Notes: generated from the letters alone by a model not told the origin. 64,000 bases of DNA from Lentzea albida (GCF_900111005.1 NZ_FOFV01000004.1:310001-374000); one strand, 5' to 3'. Counted from the stretch's first letter, positions 1 through 8,799 are shown. Numbers and translations: made by a program.

Positions 1-1046
1 AGCACGGCTACTTCACGGCCTATCGAAGACTCGCGGAGGACGAACCGGACCTGGTGCTGCACCTCGGCGACTACACGTACGAGTACGAGAGCGGCATCCA
101 CGTCGCCCCGAGCGGCAACGTCCGCCACGTCGAGGGCCCGACCACGGTCACGCTCGCCGGGTACCGCCGCCGCCAGGCCCAGTACAAGACCGACCCGGAC
201 CTGCAGGAAGCGCACGCCGTGGCGCCGTGGGCGGTGATCTGGGACGACCACGAGATCGACAACAACTGGGCGGGCCTGCTGCCGGACAGACCGCAGCCGG
301 ACTTCCCCGCCCGCCGCGCCGCGGCGATCCAGGCCTACTACGAGAACATGCCCCTGCGCAGGTCACCAAGGCTGTACCGGCGGATCGGCTGGGGCTCGCT
401 GGCCACGTTCCACATGCTCGACACCCGCCAGTACCGGACCGACCAGGCGTGCGGCGACGGCCTGCAGCTCTGCCCCGAACGGCTCGAACCCGAACGCACG
501 ATGCTCGGCGCCGCGCAGGAGGAGTGGCTGTTCGCCGGCTTCCGCGGCTCGCGGGCGCGCTGGGACGTGCTCGGGCAGCAGGTGTTCTTCTCGCAGTACG
601 ACTACATCCCCGGCGAGGTCGACAAGTTCCTGCTGGACGCGTGGGACGGCTACGTCGCCGACCGGGACCGGGTCGTCGCGGGGTTCGCGGACGTGCGGAA
701 CCCGGTCGTGCTCACCGGGGACGTGCACGCGGCGTGGGGCGCGGACGTGAAGGAGCGGTGGGACGACCCGTCGTCGAAGACCCTCGCGACCGAACTCGTC
801 ACGACCTCGATCACGGCCGGAGGCGACGGCTCGGAGGAGTACGCCGAGACACCGCTGTGGCTGCGCGAGAACCCGCACGTGAAGTACTTCAACAACCGGC
901 GCGGTTACACGATCAGCAGGTTCACGCCCGATGAGCTGCGCACGGACTTCCGCGGGCTCGACTACGTGACGCGTCCGGGGTCGCCGGTGCGGACCAAGGG
1001 GTCTTTCGCCGTGGAAGACCGGGTGCCAGGTCTCCACAGGCTTTAG
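1..1046 (+). CDS. PhoD-family alkaline phosphatase/phosphodiesterase, 5'-truncated by the window edge
   Basis: The reading frame is open from base 3 and lacks its start, so about 347 C-terminal residues are visible. It carries PhoD metallophosphatase landmarks: HLGDYTYEYE near the beginning, the WDDHEIDNNW motif and TGDVHAAW in the C-terminal half. PhoD enzymes are secreted metal-dependent phosphomonoesterases/phosphodiesterases, usually Tat-exported and phosphate-regulated. The export signal would lie outside the window. The next gene is a close paralog in the same orientation, starting 45 bases downstream, so this is a tandem duplication. A short hairpin (GTCAGG/CCTGAC, 1046-1063) follows the TAG stop. 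The family call is firm; the substrate is not known. Confidence 0.9.
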   Translation, partial: HGYFTAYRRLAEDEPDLVLHLGDYTYEYESGIHVAPSGNVRHVEGPTTVTLAGYRRRQAQYKTDPDLQEAHAVAPWAVIWDDHEIDNNWAGLLPDRPQPDFPARRAAAIQAYYENMPLRRSPRLYRRIGWGSLATFHMLDTRQYRTDQACGDGLQLCPERLEPERTMLGAAQEEWLFAGFRGSRARWDVLGQQVFFSQYDYIPGEVDKFLLDAWDGYVADRDRVVAGFADVRNPVVLTGDVHAAWGADVKERWDDPSSKTLATELVTTSITAGGDGSEEYAETPLWLRENPHVKYFNNRRGYTISRFTPDELRTDFRGLDYVTRPGSPVRTKGSFAVEDRVPGLHRL

Positions 1047-1091
1047 TCAGGCGTTCACCTGACATCCACCCTGGTGCGTGAAGGTCTCACC

Positions 1092-2615
1092 ATGACTCGA
1101 GTGACGCGACGCGCTCTCCTCATCGGGGGACTTGCGCTCACCACCGTCGGCGCGGGGTCGGCGAGGCTCACCGACCCGTTCACCCTCGGCGTCGCCTCCG
1201 GCGACCCGACCTCCGACGGCGTGGTCCTGTGGACCCGCCTGGCACCCACCCCTCTCGCGGAGGACGGCCTGGGCGGCATGCCGTCCCGCGTCGTCGAGGT
1301 GAAGTGGGAGATCGCACTGGACGAGCGCTTCCGGCTCGTCGTCCGGCGCGGCACGGCACACGCACGGCCTGAGGAAGGCCACAGCGTGCATGTGGACGTG
1401 CGCGGCCTTCTGCCTGGTCGCGAGTACTTCTACCGGTTCAACGCAGAAGGCCATGTCTCGCGTGTGGGCCGCACGCGCACGGCGTTGGCACCGTGGGCGA
1501 TGGGCAGCGGGCTCACCATGGCGTTCGCCTCCTGCTCGCAGTTCGAGCACGGCTACTTCACCGCGTACCGGCGCCTCGCCGAGGACCAGCCGGACCTGGT
1601 GCTGCACCTCGGCGACTACCAGTACGAGTACGCGAAGGGCGCGTACGTGGCGCCGGGCGGCAACCCGCGCGACCACGAGGGCCCGGAGACCGAGACGCTC
1701 GCGAACTACCGGCAGCGGCACGCGCAGTACAAGACCGACCTCGACCTGCAGGAGGCGCACGCCGTGGCGCCGTGGGCGGTCGTGTGGGACGACCACGAGG
1801 TCGACAACAACTGGGCGGACGAGGTCTACGAGAAGCCCCAGACACCCCAGCCGAACTTCCTGGCGCGCCGGGCGGCGGCGTTCCAGGCCTACTACGAGAA
1901 CATGCCGATCCGGTCGAAGCCCTCCGGCATCGACATGAAGCTCCACCGGCGGCTGCAGTGGGGCGGGCTCGCGAACTTCCACATGCTCGACACCCGGCAG
2001 TACCGCGACGACCAGCTCTGCGGCGACGGCGTGAAGGCCTGCCCCGAACGGCTCGAGCCGACGCGCACGATCACCGGTGCCGAGCAGGAGAAGTGGCTGC
2101 TCGACGGGTTGAGGCGCTCGCACGCCCGTTGGGACGTGTTGGGGCAGCAGGTGTTCTTCTCACAGCTCGACTTCACGCCCGGTGCCGGCGAGACCAACAA
2201 CATGGACGCGTGGGACGGCTACGCGGCGAACCGCGACCGTGTGGCCGCCGGGTTCGCGCACACGCGCAACACCGTCGTGCTCACGGGTGACGTGCACGCG
2301 GCGTGGGCCGCCGAGGTGAAGGAACGCTGGAACGACCCGACTTCACGCACGGTCGCGACGGAGCTCGTGTCGACGTCGATCACGTCCGGCGGTGACGGCT
2401 CGGAGACCCGTGCGGAGACTCCGGCGGTGCTCGCGGAGAACCCGCACGTGAAGTACTTCAACAACCGCCGTGGGTACGTGCGGACGAAGTTCACCGCGCG
2501 GGAGGTGCGGGCGGACTTCCGTGCCGTCGACTACGTGTCGAGGCCCGGAGCTCCGGTCACGACGAAGGCTTCGTTCGTCGTGGAGGACCGGAGTCCCGGG
2601 CTCCACAAGGCCTAG
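1092..2615 (+). CDS. PhoD-family alkaline phosphatase with Tat signal
   Basis: 507 residues, complete. The chosen ATG at 1092 has GAAGG about 8 bases upstream; a GTG at 1074 is in frame but would bury the signal. The N terminus, MTRVTRRALLIGGLALTT, is a twin-arginine signal peptide, so the folded enzyme is exported by Tat. After a PhoD N-terminal beta domain come HLGDYQYEYA, WDDHEVDNNW and TGDVHAAW, the metal-centre region of the family. It is very similar to the preceding truncated paralog throughout. The last ~20 bases of coding sequence form one arm of a perfect 23-bp inverted repeat with the downstream region. The likely role is scavenging phosphate from organic phosphoesters outside the cell. 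Confidence 0.93.
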   Translation: MTRVTRRALLIGGLALTTVGAGSARLTDPFTLGVASGDPTSDGVVLWTRLAPTPLAEDGLGGMPSRVVEVKWEIALDERFRLVVRRGTAHARPEEGHSVHVDVRGLLPGREYFYRFNAEGHVSRVGRTRTALAPWAMGSGLTMAFASCSQFEHGYFTAYRRLAEDQPDLVLHLGDYQYEYAKGAYVAPGGNPRDHEGPETETLANYRQRHAQYKTDLDLQEAHAVAPWAVVWDDHEVDNNWADEVYEKPQTPQPNFLARRAAAFQAYYENMPIRSKPSGIDMKLHRRLQWGGLANFHMLDTRQYRDDQLCGDGVKACPERLEPTRTITGAEQEKWLLDGLRRSHARWDVLGQQVFFSQLDFTPGAGETNNMDAWDGYAANRDRVAAGFAHTRNTVVLTGDVHAAWAAEVKERWNDPTSRTVATELVSTSITSGGDGSETRAETPAVLAENPHVKYFNNRRGYVRTKFTAREVRADFRAVDYVSRPGAPVTTKASFVVEDRSPGLHKA

Positions 2616-2653
2616 CGGAGCTGGGCTCGCGGAGCCCGGGACTCCGGTCCTCC
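2582..2653. repeat. Perfect 23-bp inverted repeat spanning the phoD stop codon
   Basis: Arms at 2582-2604 and 2631-2653 are exact reverse complements, with a 26-base spacer that contains the stop codon. The left arm encodes the end of PhoD (EDRSPGL region). In RNA this would fold into a very stable stem lying between two converging genes, so it can act as a transcription end for phoD. A second small stem (TCCTCC 2651-2656 / GGAGGA 2662-2667) follows. Confidence 0.85.
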
Positions 2654-2669
2654 TCCAGGTTGGAGGAAT

Positions 2670-2705
2670 GTGACAGACAGGAACCCCGGGCTGCAGAGCG
2701 TCTAG
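2670..2705 (+). pseudogene. Relic of the 3' end of a third phoD copy
   Basis: Reading in frame to the TAG at 2703-2705 gives [11 protein letters not shown]-stop. This mirrors the C termini of the two upstream PhoD proteins (EDRSPGLHKA-stop and EDRVPGLHRL-stop). Nothing else of such a gene is present. The simplest explanation is loss of a third tandem copy by recombination, leaving only its tail. The TAG overlaps the tsaD stop on the other strand through a shared CTAG. The match is short, so chance cannot be fully excluded. Confidence 0.5.
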
Positions 2706-3757
2706 AAGATCTGGACGGTCCCGACCGGCAGGCCGGGGTTCGTCGAGATGTCCATCGAGGACGGCTTGGCGCCCGCCGCGACCAGGTGGGCGCCGAGCGC
2801 CGCGATCATCGCGCCGTTGTCGGTGCACAGCCGCGGCCGCGGCACGCGCAGCTCGATGCCCGCCTCGGCGCAGCGCTCGGCGGCGAGGCCGCTCAGGCGC
2901 GAGTTCGCCGCGACGCCGCCGGAGATGACCAGCGTGCCGACGTCCAGGTCCTTCGCGGCGCGGATCGCCTTGGCGGTCAGCACGTCCGCGACGGCCTCCT
3001 GGAACGACGCGGCGACGTCGGCCAGCGGGATCTCCTCGCCGGCGCGCTCGGCGCGTTCGACCCAGCGGGCGACCGAGGTCTTGAGGCCCGAGAACGAGAA
3101 GTCGTACTTCGCGTCGCGCGGGCCGGTGAGGCCGCGCGGGAACGCGATCGCGCAGCCGTTGCCGGTCTTCGCGAGCTTGTCGATGGGTGGGCCGCCGGGG
3201 TACGGCAGGTCGAGCAGGCGCGCGACCTTGTCGTAGGCCTCGCCCGCCGCGTCGTCCACGGTGGAGCCGATCTCGGTGATCGAGTTCGCCAGGCCGCCCT
3301 CGACCAGCAGCAGCTGCGAGTGGCCGCCGGAGACCAGCAGCGCGAGGCAGCGCTGCGGCAACGGGCCGTGCTGCAGCGTGTCCGCGGCGACGTGGCCCGC
3401 GAGGTGGTTCACGCCGTAGAGCGGCTTGCCGAGCGCGGCCGCGTACGCCTTGGCCGCGGACACGCCGACCAGCAGCGCGCCGGCGAGGCCCGGTCCTGCC
3501 GTGACGGCGATGGAGTGGATGTCCGAGAGCTCGACCTTCGCGGTGTCGAGCGCGCGGCGCATCGTCGGGACGAGCGCTTCGAGGTGGGCGCGCGAGGCGA
3601 CCTCGGGCACGACGCCGCCGAAGCGGGCGTGCTCCTCGACGCTCGAGGCGACCTCGTCGGCGAGCAGTTCGAGCGAGCCGTCCGGACCGAGGCGGACGAT
3701 GCCGAAGCCCGTCTCGTCGCACGAGCTCTCGATGCCGAGGATCAGGCGATCAGACAC
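2702..3757 (-). CDS. tsaD: tRNA N6-adenosine threonylcarbamoyltransferase TsaD
   Basis: 351 residues. Transfers threonylcarbamoyl from TC-AMP to A37 of ANN-decoding tRNAs (t6A), working with TsaB and TsaE, both encoded nearby. The N terminus [12 protein letters not shown] is diagnostic of the Kae1/TsaD ASKHA fold, and [10 protein letters not shown] supplies the metal-binding HxxxH pair. LVSGGHSQL and [12 protein letters not shown] are the nucleotide-site loops. The GTG at 3757 was chosen because it lies inside the end of rimI (AGTGTCTGA), giving an 8-base overlap, and because upstream in-frame residues are not TsaD-like. The full family length is present. Confidence 0.96.
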   Translation of the reverse strand: MSDRLILGIESSCDETGFGIVRLGPDGSLELLADEVASSVEEHARFGGVVPEVASRAHLEALVPTMRRALDTAKVELSDIHSIAVTAGPGLAGALLVGVSAAKAYAAALGKPLYGVNHLAGHVAADTLQHGPLPQRCLALLVSGGHSQLLLVEGGLANSITEIGSTVDDAAGEAYDKVARLLDLPYPGGPPIDKLAKTGNGCAIAFPRGLTGPRDAKYDFSFSGLKTSVARWVERAERAGEEIPLADVAASFQEAVADVLTAKAIRAAKDLDVGTLVISGGVAANSRLSGLAAERCAEAGIELRVPRPRLCTDNGAMIAALGAHLVAAGAKPSSMDISTNPGLPVGTVQIF

Positions 3758-4208
3758 TTTGCGCAGGCCTTCCCATCGTGTACGCGTCGGCACCCGACGG
3801 CTGGTAGTAGCGGCGGCGCAGGCCGAGTTGCTCGAAGCCGTGCGCCTTGTACATCGCGATCGCGGGCTCGTTGTCCGTGCGGACCTCGAGGAACACGGGA
3901 ACCCCGATCTCGTCGACGCGGGTCAGCAGGTCGCGCAGCAGCATCTTGCCGACGCCCCTGCCCTGCCAGTGCCCGATGACGGCGATCGTGTGCACGCTGG
4001 CCTCGTGCGGCGACGCGGCGAGCCCGGCGTACCCGATCAGCTCGTCGCCGTCGTACGCGCCGACGTAGTAGTTGCCGTTGTCGAGCTCGCTGTGGAACGC
4101 GTTCTCGCTCCACGGGTCGTCACCGGGGAACAGGGCCAGCTCGATCTCGTGGCACTTCGGCACGTCGGCGTGCCGCAGCGGCGCGAGCGTGACGGTGCCC
4201 GTGGTCAT
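3750..4208 (-). CDS. rimI: Ribosomal protein S18 alanine N-acetyltransferase RimI
   Basis: 152 residues, GNAT fold. RimI acetylates the N-terminal alanine of ribosomal protein S18. The acetyl-CoA pyrophosphate loop is seen as [12 protein letters not shown] (Q/RxxGxG/A type), followed by [18 protein letters not shown], the usual C-terminal GNAT strand-helix. Start ATG and the tsaB stop overlap as ATGA, and its own end overlaps tsaD. Translational coupling of tsaB-rimI-tsaD is therefore likely. The position between tsaB and tsaD is the classic actinobacterial context for rimI and supports the name over a generic GNAT. Confidence 0.92.
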   Translation of the reverse strand: MTTGTVTLAPLRHADVPKCHEIELALFPGDDPWSENAFHSELDNGNYYVGAYDGDELIGYAGLAASPHEASVHTIAVIGHWQGRGVGKMLLRDLLTRVDEIGVPVFLEVRTDNEPAIAMYKAHGFEQLGLRRRYYQPSGADAYTMGRPAQSV

Positions 4209-4885
4209 GCCCTGGTCACCCGCTTGCGCCCCGTCGGCTCGACGGCGTCGGGGCGGCGCAGGTAGAGCGGGGTGAGCGCGGCGGGGCGGGCCTTCGCGAG
4301 CACCTCGGCGGCCGCGGCGGCGACCAGGCCCTCCGGGCTCGGGTGCTTGGCTTCGAGGAGTTCGAGCCCCAGCACCTCGGCGTAGATCTCGGCGCCCTCA
4401 CCGGTCGCCTGGTGCACGCCCAGCGCGGGCAGCTTCCCGGCGAGGTCCTGCGGGCGTTCGACGTGCGGCCCGTCCGTGCGGCGGCCGGCGGCGTCGTAGG
4501 CGGCCCAGTAGACCTCCCTGCGCCGCGCGTCGGTCGCGACGAGCAGCGGGTGGCCGCTGGCGGCGTCCTTGGCGATGGCGTCGGTGGTGGCGACCGGGTA
4601 GACCGGGCGGTTCAGCGCCTGGCCGAGTGCGGCGGCGGTGGCGAGGCCGACCCTCAGGCCGGTGAACGGGCCGGGGCCCGCGCCGACGACGATCGCGTCG
4701 AGGTCGGCGAAGGTCCTGCCGGCTTCCGCGAGCGAGTCGGTGATGTGCGGGGTGAGCAGTTCGCCGTGCGCCTTGGCGTTGAGCGTCACCCGCTTCGCGA
4801 GCAGGCGCGGCGGGGAGTCGGGCGCGAGTTCGACCACACCGGCGGTGACTGCGGGGGTGGCCGTGTCGACGGCGAGCACTAGCAC
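4205..4885 (-). CDS. tsaB: tRNA threonylcarbamoyladenosine biosynthesis protein TsaB
   Basis: 226 residues. TsaB is the inactive ASKHA paralog of TsaD; it forms a heterodimer with TsaD and recruits TsaE for t6A synthesis. The start LVLAVDTATPAVTAGV and the loop GAGPGPFTGLRVGLA are diagnostic. GTG at 4885 is the only start that keeps the conserved first strand. The stop overlaps the rimI start (ATGA). About 130 bases with two strong stem-loops separate it from the upstream secreted-protein gene. Confidence 0.95.
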   Translation of the reverse strand: MLVLAVDTATPAVTAGVVELAPDSPPRLLAKRVTLNAKAHGELLTPHITDSLAEAGRTFADLDAIVVGAGPGPFTGLRVGLATAAALGQALNRPVYPVATTDAIAKDAASGHPLLVATDARRREVYWAAYDAAGRRTDGPHVERPQDLAGKLPALGVHQATGEGAEIYAEVLGLELLEAKHPSPEGLVAAAAAEVLAKARPAALTPLYLRRPDAVEPTGRKRVTRA

Positions 4886-4925
4886 GGTTGACCAGGGTAG
4901 TACCAGCCCCCGGCGGCCATCCGGT

Positions 4926-5007
4926 GGGTGGTTCCAGCGGGCGAAGCGCCGGAACCACCCCGGAGGACGGCCGGGGATGGCGGACGGGCTCGTTCCGCCA
5001 TCCCCGG
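4926..5007 (-). terminator. Two consecutive stem-loops between a secreted-protein gene and tsaB
   Basis: Stem 1 is GGGTGGTTCC (4926-4935) with GGAACCACCC (4951-4960). Stem 2 is a perfect 14-bp pair, 4971-4984 with 4994-5007, loop of 9. They lie directly after the stop at 5018 of the upstream minus-strand gene, so they probably end or attenuate its transcript. No T-run follows, so they may be stabilising or Rho-type structures instead. Confidence 0.5.
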
Positions 5008-5017
5008 CGTCCGTCGA

Positions 5018-5362
5018 TCAGCCTGCCGAGTTGCCGTTGCAGGCGACGTAGGACGGCGAGTGGTCGACCGTGAAGATCTCCAGCGGGCCGTTCCACTGCC
5101 ACGGCGCGACGCAGGCGTTGTCCAGCACGCTGATGCCGTCGCCACCGCGGCCGGTGTGGTTGTCGTTGCACGCGGCGTAGCCGGGTGCGTGACCCTCGTG
5201 CAGCAGCGAGAGCGGGCCGTTCCACTGCCACGGGGCGGCGCAGAGGTTGTCGGCGACGCTGATGCCGCCGTCGCGGTCGTGCTCGCCCGCGGCGGCGGGA
5301 CCGGCGGCCGCGAGCAGCGCGCCACCGATGACCGCGGTGGCGAGGAGAGTCTTCTTGATCAT
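5018..5362 (-). CDS. Small secreted protein with two CxAPWQWNGPL repeats
   Basis: 114 residues, not assigned to a named family. MIKKTLLATAVIGGALLAAAGPAAAG is a Sec signal peptide with an AxA-type cleavage site. The mature part is a tandem duplication of about 37 residues. Each copy reads GISVxDNxCxAPWQWNGPL, then about ten variable residues, then a YxACNxN ending, and has exactly two cysteines, which suggests one disulfide per repeat. An in-frame start 57 bases upstream would spoil the signal peptide, so ATG 5362 is used. It interrupts the t6A operon between tsaE and tsaB. The role is unknown; a cell-surface or secreted structural protein is possible. Confidence 0.75.
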   Translation of the reverse strand: MIKKTLLATAVIGGALLAAAGPAAAGEHDRDGGISVADNLCAAPWQWNGPLSLLHEGHAPGYAACNDNHTGRGGDGISVLDNACVAPWQWNGPLEIFTVDHSPSYVACNGNSAG

Positions 5363-5425
5363 GCGCGACTCATCGGCCCGCCGCGGTGTGTCCTTAATGG
5401 ACTTCACTCCAAGCGGCACACAACG

Positions 5426-5896
5426 TCACACCGGGAGGGGACGGGACGTCCATTCGCCCTGCGGAACGAGCTGAGCTGTGCGAACGTCGTCGATTCCACG
5501 TTCGAGGCGGATCAGCAGATGATCTTCGTTGAGACGTTCCGCGACACCCTCGCCCCACTCGACGGCGACCACCGCGTCGACGAGGTCCGTGTCCAGGTCG
5601 AGGTCGTCCAGCTCGTCCAGGTGCCCCCCGAGCCGGTACGCGTCGACGTGCACCAGCCGCACGCTCCGCCCCTCGGCCGGTTCGTGGACGCGGGCGACGA
5701 CGAACGTCGGCGAGGACACCCGGCCCTGCACGCCCATGCCCCGCGCGAGGCCGCGCACGAACGCCGTCTTGCCGGCCCCCAACGGACCGGCGAGCAGCAA
5801 CAGGTCGCCCGCACGCACGAGTTCACCCAGCTTGCGGCCGAACTCCTCGGTGTCCTCCACCAACGGCAGTTCGACGGTCTTCACGCTCGGCGCCAC
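5426..5896 (-). CDS. tsaE: tRNA threonylcarbamoyladenosine biosynthesis ATPase TsaE
   Basis: About 156 residues. TsaE is the P-loop ATPase that drives the TsaB-TsaD complex through its t6A cycle. LAGPLGAGKTAFVRGLA is the Walker A, VSSPTFVV the switch region, and VHVDAYRLG with VVAVEWGEGV the Walker B and following strand. The start is uncertain. GTG at 5896 has GGAAG five bases upstream, whereas GTG at 5884 makes a GTGA overlap with the preceding gene, matching the habit of this operon. Follows the alpha/beta hydrolase and alr on the same strand. Confidence 0.92.
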   Translation of the reverse strand: MAPSVKTVELPLVEDTEEFGRKLGELVRAGDLLLLAGPLGAGKTAFVRGLARGMGVQGRVSSPTFVVARVHEPAEGRSVRLVHVDAYRLGGHLDELDDLDLDTDLVDAVVAVEWGEGVAERLNEDHLLIRLERGIDDVRTAQLVPQGEWTSRPLPV

Positions 5897-6978
5897 CACT
5901 TCTTCCGACTCTCTCCGCGATCGGTCGCGCACCGTTCGATCAGCGCGACCAGGTGGTCGTTGACCAGATCAGCCTGCTCCATCATCACCATGTGCCCGGC
6001 ACCGGGGGCCCGGACGAGGGTGGCGTGCGGCATCTCCTCGGCCATCCGCTCGGCGTGCGAGAACGGCGTGAGCCTGTCCGCGTCGCCGCTCAGGATCAGC
6101 ACCTCGCAGTGCCGCAGGCCCGCCAGCGCCTTGTAGCGGTCGTGCGTGCCGAGGGTCTCCAGGAACTCGGTGAGCACCTTCACCGTCGTCCCGTTGATCA
6201 TCTGCTCCATCAGGTCCACGAGGGACGGAGCCACCTTGCGGTCGCCGAACGCTCCCATGCGGATGCCGCCCCAGGTGAGGCTCTTCGCGCTCTTGCGCAC
6301 CCACTCGACGAGTCCCGGCTGCACACCGGCGAGCCGGCCGACGCCCAGCGTCACGGGGTTGTAGCGCGACAGCACGGACTTCGGCAGCCCCGCACCGCCC
6401 ACCGCGCCGGCGGCCGTGCCGATCAGCGCGACGCCGCGCACCCGTTCCTCGAAGAGCTCCGGGTGCTTCTCGGCCAGCGCCATGATCGTCATGCCGCCCA
6501 TGGAGTGCCCGACGAGCACCAGCGGCCCCTCCGGCACGACCGAGCGGATCACCGAGTCGAGGTCGAGCGCGAGCTGGTCGATCGTGCTGTGCTCGGCCGA
6601 AGACCGTCCCGAACGGCCGTGGCTGCGCTGGTCGTAGAGGACCTGGTGCACGCGCGGGTCGATGAGCTCGGCGAGGTCGCGGCGCTGGAAGTGCCAGCAG
6701 CGGCGGTCCAGCGCGAACCCGTGCACGAGCACGACGGTGATGTCCGGCTCGCCGCCGTCCGCGGGGTCGACCTCCTCGACGGAGATCGGCACGCCGTCCT
6801 CCGCCGCCACCGTCGACTCGCGGTCGGGCCTCAGCTGACCGAGGGGCTCCTCGGCGAGGCTGTCGATCGCGGTCTTGCGCTCGTGCGAGACCTTCGCGGT
6901 CTGCGCCACGGCCGCACCGGCCACGACGGCACCCACCGCGCCGCCGACCCAGCCGACGACCTTCCACACCGGCTTCAC
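5881..6978 (-). CDS. Membrane-anchored alpha/beta hydrolase
   Basis: 365 residues. The first ~25 residues (VGWVGGAVGAVVAGAAVA) form a likely membrane anchor or uncleaved signal. The rest is an alpha/beta hydrolase: VLVHGFALDRRCW supplies the oxyanion HG loop, VGHSMGGMT the nucleophile elbow Ser, and GAGHMVMME the catalytic His. The GTG start overlaps the alr stop as GTGA, and the end overlaps tsaE. The linkage alr-hydrolase-tsaE is common in actinobacteria, but the substrate is not known. A lipase/esterase acting at the envelope is a reasonable guess. Confidence 0.85.
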   Translation of the reverse strand: MKPVWKVVGWVGGAVGAVVAGAAVAQTAKVSHERKTAIDSLAEEPLGQLRPDRESTVAAEDGVPISVEEVDPADGGEPDITVVLVHGFALDRRCWHFQRRDLAELIDPRVHQVLYDQRSHGRSGRSSAEHSTIDQLALDLDSVIRSVVPEGPLVLVGHSMGGMTIMALAEKHPELFEERVRGVALIGTAAGAVGGAGLPKSVLSRYNPVTLGVGRLAGVQPGLVEWVRKSAKSLTWGGIRMGAFGDRKVAPSLVDLMEQMINGTTVKVLTEFLETLGTHDRYKALAGLRHCEVLILSGDADRLTPFSHAERMAEEMPHATLVRAPGAGHMVMMEQADLVNDHLVALIERCATDRGESRKKWWRRA

Positions 6979-8060
6979 GTGTAGATCCTCCGCACCCGCG
7001 GCCGGTACATCCCGCAGACGATCTCGTAGTCGATCGTCCCGGTCAGCTCCGCCCACTCCGTCGCCGTCGGCTCCCCCCGCCGGCCGTCGCCGAACAGGAC
7101 GACCTCCGCACCCTCCGCGATCTCGTCGTCCCCGCAGTCCACGACGACCTGGTCCATGCAGACACGCCCGACCACCGGACGGCGCCTCCCCTCGAGGAGC
7201 ACCTCCATCCGGCCGGAGAGCGCCCTCGGGACACCGTCCGCATACCCGGCAGGCACCAGTGCCAGCGTCGTGTCCGTCTGCGCCGTCCATGTCATCCCGT
7301 AGGAGACGGACTCCCCGGCGGGGATACGTTTCGTGAGCGCCACGCGCGACCGGAAGCTCATGACCGGCCTCAGGTCGTGAGCGGTCGGCACCGGGTTCAG
7401 GCCGTAGATCGCGATGCCGGGCCTGACCAGGTCGAAGTGCAGGTCGGGCCTCGTCAGCAGGGCCGCGGAGTTCGCGATGTGTCGCTTCGGGTCCAGGCCG
7501 TGTGCGCGGGCGACCTCGTACGCCTCGTCGAACCGCTTGGCCTGCAGGTCGATGGACGGGTCGCCGATCTCGTCGGCGGACGCGAGGTGCGACCAGATGG
7601 CCACGACCTCGTGCTTCTTCGCGGCCTCGACGAGCGCGGGCCAGTCGCGCGGCTGGCAGCCGTTGCGGCTCAGGCCGGTGTCGATCTTCAGGTGCAGCCG
7701 CGGCCGGGCGTCGGCCTCCTCCGCGGCCCGCTCGATGCGGCGCAGGTCCGAGAGCGAGGAGACGGCCATGTCGACGTCGGCGGCGAGACCGGCGGCCAGG
7801 TCCTCGCCGGGAGCGTCGAGCCACGCGAGGATCGGCGCCTGGATGCCCGCCCTGCGCAGCGCGAGGGCTTCCTCCGTGCTGCACGACCCCAGCCAGGTGG
7901 CGCCTGCTTCGAGGGCCGCGCGGGCGACCTGCACCGCGCCGTGGCCGTAACCGTCCGCCTTGACGACGGCCATCGTGTCCGCGGACGGCGCGAGACCGGC
8001 GAGCAGGGCGACGTTGTGCCGCAGCGCGCCTAGGTCGACGACAACTTCTGAACGAGCCAT
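6975..8060 (-). CDS. alr: Alanine racemase
   Basis: 361 residues, full length. PLP-dependent interconversion of L- and D-alanine for peptidoglycan. MAVVKADGYGHGA contains the PLP lysine (Lys34) in the family signature. The later segment SYGMTWTA carries the second-subunit catalytic tyrosine region, and VCMDQVVVD is the conserved metal/substrate loop. ATG 8060 gives the expected N terminus. First gene of the alr-hydrolase-tsaE run, divergent from the 8176 gene across about 115 bases. Confidence 0.97.
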   Translation of the reverse strand: MARSEVVVDLGALRHNVALLAGLAPSADTMAVVKADGYGHGAVQVARAALEAGATWLGSCSTEEALALRRAGIQAPILAWLDAPGEDLAAGLAADVDMAVSSLSDLRRIERAAEEADARPRLHLKIDTGLSRNGCQPRDWPALVEAAKKHEVVAIWSHLASADEIGDPSIDLQAKRFDEAYEVARAHGLDPKRHIANSAALLTRPDLHFDLVRPGIAIYGLNPVPTAHDLRPVMSFRSRVALTKRIPAGESVSYGMTWTAQTDTTLALVPAGYADGVPRALSGRMEVLLEGRRRPVVGRVCMDQVVVDCGDDEIAEGAEVVLFGDGRRGEPTATEWAELTGTIDYEIVCGMYRPRVRRIYT

Positions 8061-8175
8061 AACCTGTTCATCGTGCCATGTGCACGCAGCTCAGGGACTA
8101 TGGCGCAACTCGCACGCGTTTCGCCGAGCGTGGAACGCGGCTCCGGGCGGCCCGCGTTCTGCCAGGGTGGCGGAC

Positions 8176-8799
8176 ATGGCCGTGCAGAACACCTTCATCG
8201 CCACCGCGCACGCTTTCACCGGGCTGGTGGACGCCGTGCCCGCGTCCCGCCTCGCCGGACCGGGGCTCGGCGACTGGACGGTGCGCGACCTGGTCGGCCA
8301 CGCCGTCTCCGCCGGACTGGCGGGCGTCCTGACCGCACTGGGCAGGCCGGCCAGCACCGAGGACATCGCCACGCCGGAGGCTTACTACGCCCTGGCGAAG
8401 ACCGTCGATCCCGCCGTCGTGGACGCCGTCGTCGCCCTCTCCACCACGGACGCGCGGCAGTGGGGTGCACGCCTGGGCGAGCGGCCGGCCGACCAGGTCC
8501 GGCAGCTGGCCAGCCAGGTGGTCACCGCCGTCTCCGGCACCGCCCCGGACGCGCTGGTCACCACCGCGGCCGGGGGCATGCGCCTCGGCCGGTGGCTGCC
8601 CACCAGGACGTTCGAACTGGTCGTGCACGGCTTCGACCTCGCGGCCGCGGTGGACCTGCCGTTCGAGCCGCCCGTCGACGCGCTCGCCGAGTCCGCCGCG
8701 CTCGCGGCACGGCTGGCGGCCGTCACCGGCGACGGCCGTGCCGTCGTGCTGGCACTGACCGGCCGGCACGACCTGGCCGCGGGCTTCTCCGTGGTCTAG
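8176..8799 (+). CDS. Maleylpyruvate isomerase N-terminal (DinB-like) family protein
   Basis: 207 residues. The pattern LAGPGLGDWTVRDLVGHAV followed later by RTFELVVHGFDLAAAV is typical of the mycothiol-dependent maleylpyruvate isomerase family, a four-helix DinB-like fold with His/Glu metal ligands. Such proteins in actinomycetes are usually thiol-dependent transferases or isomerases of unknown substrate. ATG 8176 follows GGGTGG and begins the recognisable fold; longer in-frame starts would run back into the alr promoter region. Its stop shares a CTAG with the convergent nnr stop. Confidence 0.75.
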   Translation: MAVQNTFIATAHAFTGLVDAVPASRLAGPGLGDWTVRDLVGHAVSAGLAGVLTALGRPASTEDIATPEAYYALAKTVDPAVVDAVVALSTTDARQWGARLGERPADQVRQLASQVVTAVSGTAPDALVTTAAGGMRLGRWLPTRTFELVVHGFDLAAAVDLPFEPPVDALAESAALAARLAAVTGDGRAVVLALTGRHDLAAGFSVV

